A stretch of 64,000 nucleotides of DNA from Reticulitermes speratus (lineage: Eukaryota > Arthropoda > Insecta > Blattodea > Rhinotermitidae), in assembly GCA_021186555.1 (NCBI GenBank), contig JAJKFL010000237.1, forward strand, positions 41,069,258 to 41,133,257, written 5' to 3'. Below are positions 1-9,663 of the stretch, in pieces. A model generated the notes under the pieces. That model searched no databases. It saw nothing but the letters and a program-made list of their open reading frames with translations, and was not told the DNA's origin. Each line of letters starts with the position of its first letter. Position 1 is the first letter of the stretch. The position numbers and the translations under genes are program-made.

Positions 1-57
1 GACAGATACTGGTAATACCGAGATAGACAGAAACATATGCAATATAGTCGGACCCAG

Positions 58-240
58 GGCCACCTTCCGGACCGCCGGGCCCCGGGAATTTTTATCGGCT
101 TCCCCCCACACCTTTTTTGGCACTGATCCCACCATTGCTGCATACTCATCTTCATCTCAATACTACTCCTATCACGAGGACAAGCGGGCGAAGCCTGGGA
201 ACCTACAAACAAACATGTTCTTTCGGATATAGGGAAGCCA
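58..240 (+). mobile_element. SINE-D2 3' fragment
   Basis: The 3' half of a SINE-D2 copy. It shares 'CAAGCGGGCGAAGCCTGGGAA' in near-identical form with the copy at 51413-51760 and with the left edge of the 40.2-49.5 kb satellite. Its 'CATACTCATCTTCATCTC' stretch resembles the 91-bp satellite monomer. The tRNA-like head is absent. Confidence 0.6.
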
Positions 241-244
241 ATTA

Positions 245-425
245 GAGCCGAACTCGGTTATAACGTCATGAAAGGGACTGTATCGTTATAAACGAGTGTT
301 GTTATAACCGAGGGTATAATGTTATGGTTAACAGTGAGGGATTAATTGGTACTACAGAATATCTGACGTTATAGGACGAGGTGTCGTATAAACCGATGTC
401 GTTATAACCGGGTTACATTGTAATT
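245..425. mobile_element. possible degenerate MITE
   Basis: Several 'GTTATAACCGAG' or 'CGTTATAAACGAG' motifs occur in both orientations. This recalls Tigger/pogo-type termini, but no clean ends or TA duplication are visible. Confidence 0.2.
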
Positions 426-456
426 TCAAATTTTATTGGATACCATGCAGGTAGCG

Positions 457-760
457 GGGAAACGCGGTGGCGAAGTTGGTTGAGGCACTGCGCTACAAGC
501 CGGAAGGTGCGGGTTCGATTCCCGATGGTGTCATTGGGATTTTTCATTGACATCAATCCTTCCGGCCGCACTATGGCACTGGGGTCGACTCAGCCTCTAA
601 AAGAAATGAGCACCAGGAACATTTCCTGGGGGATGAAGGCGGCCGGTACGTAGGGTTGACAACCTTACCACCTTCATGTGCCGATTGTCTATAAATCTGT
701 GAGCCTCAACTTCCTGGAACCCTAAGGGCCTGTAATGGGATTGCTTTACCTTTACCTTTA
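457..760 (+). mobile_element. SINE-A, full length with TSD
   Basis: A tRNA-derived SINE. The head has A-box and B-box like motifs ('GGTTCGATTCC'), followed by the family body and a (TTTACC)n tail. It is flanked by a 14-bp duplication, 'CCATGCAGGTAGCG' at 443-456 and 'CCACGCAGGTAGCG' at 761-774 (one mismatch). This shows retroposition and fixes both ends. Confidence 0.9.
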
Positions 761-774
761 CCACGCAGGTAGCG

Positions 775-1111
775 CAGTTAATGGAAGACAGTAGACCGTA
801 GCTTTCACTTACAGCCAGTAGAGCGCGCTCAGCTTCAAAACAGCAAAGCACAGCGGCAGGCTGTTTGCCTCACACCAAATTTAAACGCCTTCGCTAAGTA
901 ACGCAACACAATGCCTTGTCCTTTTAGGCTAAATGGTGACGTCAGTCACACCTCAAAGAGTCTGAATGTCGACCGCTCGTCCCCTATTTATTTGTTTGGC
1001 AGGTCTACTGTACCACTAGCAGCTTCAAGCTTGTGGGACCAACGTGGTGTCAAAAAAGAATTGTAACACCTCTAAAGGTACAGTTAGCAGGTTATTCTGA
1101 AACGTCAGTAC
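775..1111. other. no feature recognised
   Basis: Unique-looking sequence. I see no credible exon, tRNA or repeat. Short ORFs here have no recognisable domain. Confidence 0.5.
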
Positions 1112-1368
1112 CTATCTACTATATCGCAGGCGAGATCTGCGGTCTTTTGGGATATTACGCTGCGTCGTGTGGTAATTGTTTACCGACGTTTCGGGACAAT
1201 GTATCGGTCCCATCTTCAAGGTAAATGATTACCAGTGACTTCTTGGCACTTGAAGATGAAACCGATACGTTGTCCCGAAACGTCGGTAAACAATTACCAC
1301 ACGACGCCGCGTAATATCCCAGAAGAGCGCAGATCTCATCAACATCGTGGCGGAAGCCTCAAATCAAG
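1112..1368. mobile_element. foldback element F, copy 1
   Basis: Two inverted arms of about 90 bp each carry 'CCGACGTTTCGGGACAA' and its complement near 1188 and 1280. The right end carries the family tail 'GGCGGAAGCCT'. 'GTCAGTAC' at 1104-1111 and 1369-1376 may be the target duplication. The arm reads like a hammerhead ribozyme core with position C3 lost. Confidence 0.7.
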
Positions 1369-1376
1369 GTCAGTAC

Positions 1377-1692
1377 ATCGCACTGCGTCTTATCGCAAAC
1401 ACTGCAGTCTTCAATTGCGCAAAGTTGACGAATTTATGTCACTGTAATATTTGTTTTAGTCCGATGTCCGAAAGAAATAGAATTGGCATAAAATATGTCC
1501 GACCCCCTTCCGTATTCTCTCTCTATAAATCATTTTCTTCAATAAATAAATAAACTGGAAATTTTGTGGAAAGTAAAATTAAAAACGGCACCTAAAGTAC
1601 CTAAATTTTGACACTTAATGGCGGTGAATGGTACCGTTTCACATTACAAATGTATCCAAAACATGTTGTGGGTTTTTGTTGTATGTTGAAAC
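1377..1692. other. no feature recognised
   Basis: AT-rich sequence without a supported gene or repeat. Confidence 0.4.
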
Positions 1693-2262
1693 TGAAGAAG
1701 TGTTACACAGAGTCAAGGAGGAGAGCAAAGCATACGCTCGTGAAATACATTTGTAAATTCTTGAAGAGTTTTACAGAAACCAACAGCAAACTGGACTTAA
1801 ATTTAAGTAAGAAACTAGTAAAGTGCTACATTTGGAGCGTAGCTTTGTGTGGTGCTGAAACATGGACACTTGGGAAAGTGGATCGGAAGTATCTGGAAAG
1901 TTTTGATATGTGGTGCTGGAGAAGAATGGAGAAGATCAGTTGGACCGATCGTGTGAGAAATGAAGAAGTATTACATAGAGTGAAGGAGGAGAGGAATATC
2001 GTACATACAATAAAAAGAAGAAAGGCTAACTGGATTGGTCACATCTTGCGTAGAACTGCCTTCTGAAACAGGTGATTGAAGGAAAGTTAGAGGGAAGGAT
2101 AGAAATGACGGGAAGACGAGGGAGAAGACTAAGCAGCTACTGGATGACCTTAAGGAAAAGAAGATACTGTAAATTGAAAGAGGAAGCACTAGATCGCACT
2201 GTGTGGAGAACTGGATTTGAAAGAGGCTACGGACCTGTCGTAAGACAGACTGCAGAATGAAT
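1693..2262 (+). pseudogene. non-LTR retrotransposon, RT C-terminal remnant
   Basis: The translation at about 1815-2066 carries 'CGAETWTL', 'DMWCWRRM', 'WTDRVRNEEVLHRVKEERN' and 'KANWIGHILRR'. From memory these are hallmarks of the C-terminal part of insect endonuclease/reverse-transcriptase ORFs. The frame breaks near 2060 and continues in another frame to 2260 ('GRIEMTGRRGRR', 'ERGYGPVVRQTAE'), so at least one frameshift separates the halves. The endonuclease and catalytic RT domains are missing, as expected for a 5'-truncated insertion. At 1694-1740 there is a diverged duplicate of 1964-2010 ('GAAGAAGTRTTACA'), suggesting two overlapping fragments. The end shows a short GAATGA repeat, a typical simple tail. 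A related 3' end lies at 50315-50520. It is dead. Confidence 0.8.
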
Positions 2263-2499
2263 GAATGTTGAAAATATCTTCCTTGTGATACGTTGAAGAT
2301 ACAAGACAGTAACTTTCCCAACAAAAGTCAGCAAGCTGTCTTCAATAAATGAGTTACAAGTAGATTAAATCACATTTTTATCTTTCCTTCTTCGTGGTCT
2401 ACCTATAAATCAAATTATTGAAATTGAAAGGTAGCCGGGATTTAACTTTACAGCAATGCTTCAACCCGTCGAATTCCCAATATCATCTAAACACCACAT

Positions 2500-2640
2500 A
2501 AAAATTCACTTCCTACCTCTCAGAAAACACAATGCTTCTGTATTACAAATCTATCCGCTTAATGTTGTACGTATAGGGAAATTAACGTTATTTATTACGA
2601 GAGTCATATACGGTACATAAATACAGTGTGTGGGCAAAAT
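2500..2640 (+). repeat. diverged relic of the 114-bp repeat element
   Basis: Holds degraded versions of 'AAACACA', 'TTAATGTTGTAC' and 'ACATAAATACAGTGTGTGGGC' in the same order as the arrays at 4330-5556 and 54985-56765. Confidence 0.5.
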
Positions 2641-2907
2641 TAGGGGGTGGTTTAATTTCAAAGCACGTGGTATAATTAGTTACCGCTGTGATCTGAGTGT
2701 TACAGATTTCACATTCGTGCCGTGCGGTGGTACTCTGCCGTCATGCAATTTAAGATCAGAATATGATCTACATAACCAGGTTCTGTGTGAGTTGAGACAG
2801 ACCGTGTCAAAAGCACAGCGCTAAGCACACTCCCTGGGTTAGGCGAAGCTCAAAAGCTCATTAGCGATCACTCAGGTCAGGGTCCGTCCTTAACTTTTAC
2901 AGACATT
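2641..2907. other. no feature recognised
   Basis: Nothing supported between the relic and the next SINE. Confidence 0.4.
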
Positions 2908-2921
2908 ACGCAAGATTGTGT

Positions 2922-3212
2922 GGGGGCACGCGGTGGCGCAGTTGGTTAAGGCACTGCGCTACAGGCCGGAAGGTCACGGGTTCGATTCCCGATGGTGTCA
3001 TAGGAATTTTTCATTGACTTAATCCTTCCGGCCGCACTATGGCCCTCTAACAGAAATGAATACCAGGAATATCCTGGAGGTAAAGGCGGCCGGAGCATAG
3101 GGCTGACAATCTTACCACCCCATGTGCCGATTGTGTGGAAATCTGTGAGCCTTAACCTCCTGGAACCCTAAAGGCCTGTCCAGGCCTGTAATGGAATTGC
3201 TTTACATTTTTC
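2922..3212 (+). mobile_element. SINE-A, full length with TSD
   Basis: Complete head ('GGCGCAGTTGGTTAAGGC'), B box and body. Flanked by 'ACGCAAGATTGTGT' at 2908-2921 and 'ACGCAACATTGTGT' at 3213-3226, a 14-bp target duplication with one mismatch. Confidence 0.92.
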
Positions 3213-3308
3213 ACGCAACATTGTGTAACTCTGCTTTAAGCTCGCTTCTACAGACGGGTAAGGGAAAGAATGAACACTTCCCTAGCTGCTTCCAGTAAGT
3301 GTCACATA

Positions 3309-3828
3309 CGAGATCTGCGCTCTTCTGGGCTGTTACGCAGCGTAGATTGGTAGTTAGTTTCCGATGTTTCGGGACAACCTATCGGTCCCATCTTTAACGG
3401 TCCCTGCTTGATCACTGAATATGGGACCGATAGGTTGTCCCGAAACATTGGGAACTAACTAGCAATCTAGAGCCGTGCCATGGCTCAGGCGGTTAGTCGC
3501 CGGCCTCTCACCCGGAGGCCCGGGTTCGATCTCGGGTCAGTCCACGTGGGATTTGTGGTGGACAAAGTGGCGCTGGAACAGGTTTTTCCCCCACTACTTC
3601 AGTTTTCCCCTGTCAATTCCATTCTACCGGTGCTCCATTACTTGGAAAAATGAAAAAAAACTAATCAACTGCATCATATTGTTGCACAATAAGCCTTAAG
3701 GCTGCGGTGCGTCCGTAGCTTCTGCTGTGGGGTCCTTTACCACAAAATATAACTAGCAATCTACGCTGTGTAACATCCCAGAAGAGCGAAGATCTCATTT
3801 ACAACGCGGCGGAAGCCTGAAATCACGC
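3309..3828. mobile_element. foldback element F, copy 2, split by a SINE
   Basis: The left arm begins near 3310 ('AGATCTGCGCTCTTCTGGG') and the centre is near 3400. The right arm is interrupted by the SINE-D at 3470-3749 and resumes until 'GGCGGAAGCCTGAAATCA'. A loose duplication, 'AAGTGTCACATA' and 'AAGTGACATATA', may flank it. Confidence 0.75.
3470..3749 (+). mobile_element. SINE-D nested in a foldback element
   Basis: A complete SINE-D: head 'CCATGGCTCAGGCGGTTAG', B box 'GGGTTCGATCTC', body 'GACAAAGTGGCGCTGG', and a 3' part with 'GGCTGCGGTGCGTCCGTAGC'. It is bounded by a perfect 14-bp duplication, 'TAACTAGCAATCTA', at 3456-3469 and 3750-3763. The duplicated sequence belongs to the host foldback arm, so this insertion is the younger event. 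Confidence 0.95.
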
Positions 3829-3835
3829 AAGTGAC

Positions 3836-4329
3836 ATATATGTTATTATCTTTATGTTTGTCTCTATAGTTTCGCGATCTGTTGATAGAGGGCAGGAGAG
3901 AAGTGTGGCTCCGTTGGCGGTACAGGCGTCTGGGTTAAACCTGCACCGACCGTGTTCATTCTTTCGCTGACCCGAATGTAGAAGGAACTGCCGCACTCCG
4001 TGGAGCTAAGACAACGTCTAGCCGCTTGGCAGGGGTTGGAAAGTAATTAAACGAGAAAGGTCAGCGGCACCCCTACAGAGCCAGCAGTCCTTTTAGACCC
4101 CACATTCCTAGACTTTCAGACGTGACGCCGAATCCATTCAAGCAGTTTAGTACATGACATTCTAGCGATCGAAATTGCTGTAGGCCTACCTGTCAAATAT
4201 TAGATGACTAAGCATTGAATTATATTCTTATTTATTCATTACTTCAATGACATTTATAAACTTTTGCCACATAGTATTATGTTGATCAAAGAGAAAGGGA
4301 TGAAAGGATTAAGGCAGAAGAGGAAAATT
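3836..4329. other. no feature recognised
   Basis: No exon, repeat or tRNA-like sequence that I can support. A GC-richer patch at 3890-4110 has no open frame of note. Confidence 0.4.
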
Positions 4330-5556
4330 TTTCTAAAAATACTGTCAACTTTAAATAATAATATACTTAGACCAATACAGTGAGACTGTGTCGTAGTTGA
4401 GGCTGTTAGACGTCGGGTTATTTGTAAGGTATTAAGTGCTTTGAACGAAAGTGATGTTTTTACTTAAAGATTCAGTCCGTACCGCGCAGTAAACACACTC
4501 CGTCTCAGTTATACAAACCAGTCAGTTAATGTTGTACAGTGAAATAATCGCTGTTTGTTCTGAGATCCACACAAAACACATAAATACAGTCCGTACCGCG
4601 CAGTAAACACACTCCGTCTCAGTTATACAAACCAGTCAGTTAATGTTGTACAGTGAAATAATCGCTGTTTGTTCTGAGATCCACACAAAACACATAAATA
4701 CAGTCCGTACCGCGCAGTAAACACACTCGTCTCAGTTATACAAACCAGTCAGTTAATGTTGTACAGTGAAATAATCGCTGTTTGTTCTGAGATCCACACA
4801 AAACACATAAATACAGTCCGTACCGCGCAGTAAACACACTCCGTCTCAGTTATACAAACCAGTCAGTTAATGCTGTACAGTGAAATAATGGCTGTTTGTT
4901 CTGAGATCCACACAAAACACATAAATACAGTCCGTACCGCGCAGTAAACACACTCCGTCTCAGTTATACAAACCAGTCAGTTAATGCTGTACAGTGAAAT
5001 AATCGCTGTTTGTTCTGAGATCCACACAAAACACATAAATACACTGTGTGGGCAGAACGTAGAATTGTTGAATGTTAAACATGGTGGTACATATAGTAAC
5101 CACTGGGCTTTAGAGGGTTAATATACATTGCACATAAATACAGTCCGTACCGCACAGTAAACACACTCCGTCTCAGTTATACAAACCAGTCAGTTAATGT
5201 TGTACAGTGAAATAATCGCTGTTTGTTCTCAGATCCACACAAAACACATAAATACACTGTGTGGGCAGAACGTAGAATTGTTGAATGTTAAACATGGTGG
5301 TACATATAGTAACCACTGGGCTTTAGAGGGTTAATATACATTGTACATAAATACAGTCCGTACCGCGCAGTAAACACACTCCGTCTCAGTTATACACACC
5401 AATCAGTTAATGTTGTACAGTGAAATAATCGCTGTTTGTTCTGAGATCCACACAAAACACATAAATAAACTGTGTGGGCAGAACGTAGAATTGTTGAATG
5501 TTAAACATGGTGGTACATATAGTAACCACTGGGCTTTAAAGGATTAACTAATTCCA
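4330..5556 (+). repeat. 114-bp tandem repeat element, array 1
   Basis: A non-repeated left flank (4375-4470, 'TGTCGTAGTTGAGGCTG') is followed by about five 114-bp monomers starting 'CAGTCCGTACCGCGCAGTAA'. Then comes a right flank, 'GTGTGGGCAGAACGTAGAAT' through 'ACCACTGGGCTTTAGAGGG', reaching TTAA near 5120. The monomer plus right flank is repeated twice more up to 5556. The same left and right flanks border other arrays, so the whole behaves as a dispersed element and not as a local satellite. No coding capacity. Confidence 0.85.
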
Positions 5557-6011
5557 TAGAACTTATGGCTTCTTAAGAATCTAGTAGTCGCTCAAATAGC
5601 CAACAAACTACCTGTAATTATAAATTCCGAAACCTCATTATCGTATACACAAAAATTTTTCACTGGATACTATCCTGAGCTAGTTTAATCCAGTCCACAC
5701 CTTTCCACCGTAATTTTACCGCGCATTATCCTAAGTCTATGTAATTCGTTACCATTACGTCTTACCACTAAAAAAAAATCCTTAAAGCGTCATAGTTAAA
5801 GCAAATTTTATAATCTACACCTGCTAGCCATAAATTTGTTACCACTAGTCCAATTAACTTAGATGCCCACAGAATCGAAGGAAGGTGGACATACAAACAC
5901 AGACATACAAATAACTTGCTTTTGTATGCAAATTGAGCTTTGTAACCAGTGGAGAGCCTAGCAAGACAATTACACCGTCTCTATTCAACTTCACACGACA
6001 CACAAGTGCTT
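5557..6011. other. no feature recognised
   Basis: AT-rich unique sequence. Nothing supported. Confidence 0.4.
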
Positions 6012-6021
6012 GCTTAGTGTC

Positions 6022-6260
6022 AGGATAGCTCAGTCAATGTAGTGAGTGGCTGCTGGCTAGGACACCAAGGGTTGTTTGTATGCAGGAAGGGATTTATTTC
6101 TTCCTCGCCATGTACAGACGATCGCTAAACCTCACACAAAACTTTCCATGGCAGTAAAAATCTGTCAGAGAGTGGAGCCTTCCCTCATCTTCGTCTAGTG
6201 CAAAGGTAAGGTACAAAAGTGTGATAATTTGCTCTACTCTCCCTATGTGCTTAAGTGATG
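6022..6260 (+). mobile_element. degenerate tRNA-headed SINE (C-like)
   Basis: 'AGGATAGCTCAGTCAATGTAG' matches the A-box region of SINE-C2. The later 'CTAGTGCAAAGGTAAGG' is weakly reminiscent of the SINE-C body. The B box is decayed. Confidence 0.35.
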
Positions 6261-6508
6261 TCAGTAATTGGTGCTAACTTGTGGGGCTACACGCGGTTCT
6301 GCTGCTGAGTTCAACCTGAATGTTCTAATTACGTGTAAGGACTTCTAATTGGCTCATTTTATGACGTGGTGCCTAGATACATGGGCACAGTAATACAAGG
6401 ATAACCCGCGTCAGGAATTTAATTAAAGATAAATTAAGTTATAAACCAACCGTTGTACACCAAAACCACTTTTTTAAGTAGCTTTATTATAAAATTGTTA
6501 AAATTTTA

Positions 6509-6548
6509 CCCCTACACGTGTTTCGATCCTGGGATCATCGTCAGGGGG
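6509..6548 (-). ncRNA. hammerhead-ribozyme-like motif
   Basis: Read on the minus strand: CCCC stem I strand, core CUGACGA, one extra U, helix II GAUC/GAUC, GAA, self-complementary ACACGUGU (helix III), A at the cleavage position, then GGGG closing stem I. All invariant core bases are present. The extra U before helix II is atypical. The loopless helix III suggests activity as a dimer. Confidence 0.6.
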
Positions 6549-7014
6549 GTTTTTTGTTAAAAGTTACAGTCACTTCAACACATGATTTAAAATATTCTAT
6601 CTGCACTTTGAAACATAAGTTAAAATCTTGTAAAAAATTCGCTAAAAGTTGTAAAATTATAAAAGCACTGTAGATGGTAGAATTGTGGAACTGCTGGCGT
6701 GTGGTATTAAAAGCATATGAAATGTTTTTGTGTGGAGCGGAGTGTACTGCGTGTTGTGCGGTGAAGAGTACTACGGTACCATAGTACTCTTCACCGCACG
6801 ACACGTAGTACACTCCGCTCCACACAAAAACAGTTCACATGCCTTTAATACCACGATCACACACGCCAGCAGTTCCACAATCTACCATCTACAGTGCTTT
6901 TATAATTTTACAATTTTTAGCGAATCTTTTTACAAGATTTTAACTTATGTTTCAAAGTGCAGATAGAATATTTTAAATCATGTGTTGAAGTGACTGTAGC
7001 TTTTAGCAATAAAC

Positions 7015-7054
7015 CCCCCTGACGATGATCCTTGGATCGAAACACGTGTAGGGG
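7015..7054 (+). ncRNA. hammerhead-ribozyme-like motif
   Basis: Mirror copy of the 6509-6548 motif: CCCC, CUGACGA (7019-7025), U, GAUC hairpin (7027-7038), GAA (7039-7041), ACACGUGU (7042-7049), A7050, GGGG. Core intact. Confidence 0.6.
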
Positions 7055-7330
7055 TACAATTTTAACAATTTTATAATAAAGCTACTTAAAAAAGTGGTTT
7101 TAGTGTGCATCGGTTGGTTTATAACTTAATTTAATATGACGAAGATGCACGGTGTGAACAGTGTGAAATTTAACTAAAGATAATTTCAATAAATGTTATA
7201 TTATTTTGAGCGTGCATTTTGTACAAATCACAAATTGCACACCAACAACATGCACTATACTCGTATTTTCACTTTATATAGCCAGTCAGTAAAAAACCGC
7301 AACACGGGACACAATAATCGGTATAATTTA

Positions 7331-7430
7331 TTGACCCGTGAGGATGGGACCAATACGTTGTCCCGAAACGTCGGTAAATAATTACCACACGACGCCGTGT
7401 AATAACCCAGAAGACCACACAGATTTCAAG
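7331..7430. mobile_element. foldback element F, single arm
   Basis: Only the right arm of the family is present ('CCCGAAACGTCGGTAAATAA', 'CCACACGACGCCGTGTAATA'). No inverted partner lies nearby. Confidence 0.6.
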
Positions 7431-7525
7431 TTTATTTTATGGTTTGCTTTCTTGAACAGCAAAATGGAACATGAGAGATTCTGAACTTTATCATAAAAAG
7501 TATTTCTACTGTGATATTTCCATGT

Positions 7526-7818
7526 GCCGGGGTAGCTCAGTCGTTACAGTGACTCGGCTTAGGACTGAAGAACCGAACAATTGTGGTTCCATTCTCGGTA
7601 AAGGTCTTTGTCTTCTGCGAAACATCCTGAAGGTCTCTGGGGTCCACCCAGCCTACTATGCAATATGTATCGGGTCTCGACGCCCAGGGGTAAAGCGGCC
7701 GGGGAGTGAAGCTGATCACTCAACTTTGTGTAGTGCCGAGATTCAGCGTGGACCTACACCTTTGCTCCCTCCACATGCCTCAATGGCTTGTTCAAGGACA
7801 GTTTCACTTTACCTACTT
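7526..7818 (+). mobile_element. SINE-C2
   Basis: tRNA-like head 'GGTAGCTCAGTCGTTACAGTG'. The body carries 'GGGGTAAAGCGGCCGGGG' and the end 'CCACATGCCTCAATGGC'. About 280 bp. Closest to the copy at 11604-11880. Diverged. Confidence 0.75.
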
Positions 7819-7826
7819 TGAGGGTC

Positions 7827-8259
7827 CTTCCTCAGTACTGGCTTTACCAAATTTTGAACGCATCTGTTAATAATTACCTCGTAATTATTTTGTGCTTATT
7901 CCGGTGACAAGAGGCGTCCTTTAGACCTACAGTCGTCTCTGTCAGCAATGGAACTCGGACCGGTTAGCTCGGACCCAGTTAGTCACAAGCAGAACTCCGA
8001 CTGTATCAGACGCTCACAGAAAGTAAAAACGACGCCCGCAAAATACCACAACAAAGTCATAACTAGCAGCATGTGGGTGTTAACGCTCTGATTTACATAA
8101 AACTTTTGTTCCGAACTCGCTAATCCATTGTTCTTCTTATCACACCTTTCGTAAGCAGAAATCCTTAAAACTCGATCGCTGCCACGCTGAAACTTCAGTC
8201 CACAGACCTGCTAATTCAAGTGTTGGTATGAATGATAGACTATTTAAATGAAATGTGTT
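7827..8259. other. no feature recognised
   Basis: No supported feature. Confidence 0.4.
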
Positions 8260-8272
8260 AGACTGACAAGTA

Positions 8273-8519
8273 AATAGTACAGCAACCCCATTACAGTCCT
8301 TGACAGGCCCTTAGGGTTACAGGAGGTTGAGGCTCCCAGATTTTTAGACAATCGGCACAAAAGGTGGTAAGGTTGTCATCCCTACGCACCGGCCGCCTTT
8401 ACCCCCAGGAAATATTCCTGGTACTCATTTCTGTTAGAGGCTGAGTCGACCCCAGGGCCATAGTGCGACCGGAAGGATTATGTCAATGGAAAATTCCAAT
8501 GACACCATCGGGAATCGAA
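8273..8519 (-). mobile_element. SINE-A, 5'-truncated, with TSD
   Basis: Body and tail of SINE-A on the minus strand. The copy stops inside the B box ('CACCATCGGGAATCGAA'), so the tRNA head is missing. A 13-bp duplication, 'AGACTGACAAGTA', flanks it exactly (8260-8272 and 8520-8532). The truncation therefore happened at insertion, as in LINE-driven retroposition. Confidence 0.9.
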
Positions 8520-8532
8520 AGACTGACAAGTA

Positions 8533-9040
8533 GTATGGGAAATTGTATTGAGAAAATAGGGGCAGACATGTTTGTAAGAGCACGTGTTTTGGAGTTGCGC
8601 AATGCAGGACTTACACGATCCTGTCAATACTCTAACATTTCACATAGGGACTATCCTGTGCACGCAGAGGCGTTCCAGTGTTCCGATCCTACGTCCTAAG
8701 GATCCTACCGCTATTCTGATTTAGGATTTAGACTATCCTTAGGATGGAAAATACTAGGATCCAAACCAGCAGTCCAGACGCTAAGAACAGTATTATCAAC
8801 CACCTCCAGTAAAACAATCAACTGCTGACACGCTGATATTTTATCGGCATATCAATAAATACCCTCGTTTTTTATGGAAAACAGGAGATTGTCTCCGTGT
8901 CAACAAGAGACCGTCACTGGACACTATCCTGAGCCAGATTAATCTACTCAACACAATTTTCTGTCTTTAAACACATTATAACATAAACCTCCCATCGGTG
9001 AGCAGGCCTCTGAAGATTTATAGAAACTTATTATTGTCAT
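8533..9040. other. no feature recognised
   Basis: No supported exon. 'CTAAGGATCCTA' type motifs recur near 8690-8760 but form no clear element. Confidence 0.4.
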
Positions 9041-9042
9041 AA

Positions 9043-9255
9043 TGCCGATCCCAGTGGCCGCGCTGTCTAAGGCGTGGGTTTATGGCCGCTCGCTTGCTGG
9101 GATTGCGGGTTCGAATCCCGCATAGGGCATGGATGTCTCTCTGTTGTGAGTGTTGTGTGTTGTCAGGTAGAGGTCTCTGCGACGGGCTGATCATTCGTCC
9201 AGAGGAGTCCTACCGAGTGTGGTGTGTCTGAGTGTGATCGTGAAGCCTTGATAAT
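9043..9255 (+). mobile_element. SINE-B
   Basis: Leu-type tRNA-like head ('GTGGCCGCGCTGTCTAAGGC') and B box 'GGGTTCGAATCCC'. The body, 'GGTAGAGGTCTCTGCGACGG' to 'GTGTGATCGTGAAGCC', recurs at 39045-39280 and 52290-52520. The SINE body follows directly, so it is not a free-standing tRNA gene. Confidence 0.85.
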
Positions 9256-9261
9256 TAGACG

Positions 9262-9528
9262 GCCTAGAACAGACCATGAAGGCCCAGAGGGGGAGTAGAG
9301 GTATAGCTCTACTCTTTCTTTAACGTCGGCACTAGATGGGAGTGGGTGGTCAATGTCACGCCCCGGCCGCTTTACCCCCGGGAAAGAGACCCGGTACCCA
9401 TTGTACAGAAGGCTAGGTAGGCCCCAAGGCCCGTCTGGACGGGTGCTGAAAATCTCGCCCCCACCGGGATTCGATCCCCGGACCGTCCAGCTCGTAGCGA
9501 GTCGCTATACTGACTACGTCTATAGCTG
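9262..9528 (-). mobile_element. SINE-C, abutting SINE-B
   Basis: Complete SINE-C on the minus strand. Left edge 'CATGAAGGCCCAGAGGGGG', body 'CCCCGGCCGCTTTACCCCC', B box 'GATTCGATCCCCGG', head near 9510. Confidence 0.88.
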
Positions 9529-9544
9529 GTGTAATAAACAATTG

Positions 9545-9589
9545 AGTCCCTGAAGATGAACTGTAACATAGTTCGAAACATGTTGGACT
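9545..9589 (+). ncRNA. hammerhead-ribozyme-like motif
   Basis: AGTCC (9545-9549) pairs with GGACT (9585-9589). Core CUGAAGA 9550-9556, extra U 9557. Helix II GAACT/AGTTC (9558-9562, 9570-9574) with a 7-nt loop. GAA 9575-9577, self-complementary ACATGT 9578-9583, U at the cleavage position 9584. All pairing positions agree. The downstream 'TGTACATTTGTCGGA' is shared with the palindrome at 38220-38510. Confidence 0.65.
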
Positions 9590-9663
9590 ACTTTTAATAT
9601 AGACTGTATTAAATAACAGATAATAAAGAGTGTACATTTGTCGGATCACGATTTTATGTAATC

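Larger units (their letters stand above)
6432..7166. mobile_element. 700-bp palindromic element with two hammerhead-like motifs
   Basis: The left arm (6432-6777) is the near-perfect reverse complement of the right arm (6778-7125), centred on GGTACC at 6775-6780. The element is flanked by 'AATTTAATTAAAGATA' (6416-6431) and 'AATTTAACTAAAGATA' (7167-7182), a 16-bp target duplication with one mismatch. Each arm holds a hammerhead-type core, on opposite strands. The right end, 'ATGACGAAGATGCACGGTGT', recurs at about 19160 and 29040, so this is one copy of a family. No protein is encoded; the ORFs over the arms are mirror images of each other. The ribozymes, variable TSD and inverted copies are what I would expect of a non-autonomous Penelope-like element, but no Penelope protein is present. 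Confidence 0.85.

Noticed and set aside
457-530. tRNA genes (here and at 2922, 3473, 9043, 11315, 26383, 30013, 34419, 63110 and others)
   Set aside because: All tRNA-like heads run straight into SINE bodies, and many have their own TSDs. None has an acceptor stem that closes at a normal tRNA length.
1033-1553. Short ORFs reading like 'CPETSVNNYHTT'
   Set aside because: They lie on foldback element F arms and recur at every copy in both orientations.
6541-6966. Two 78-94 codon ORFs starting MWSGVYYV/MWSGVYCV
   Set aside because: They are the two arms of the palindrome read on opposite strands. Symmetry, not coding.
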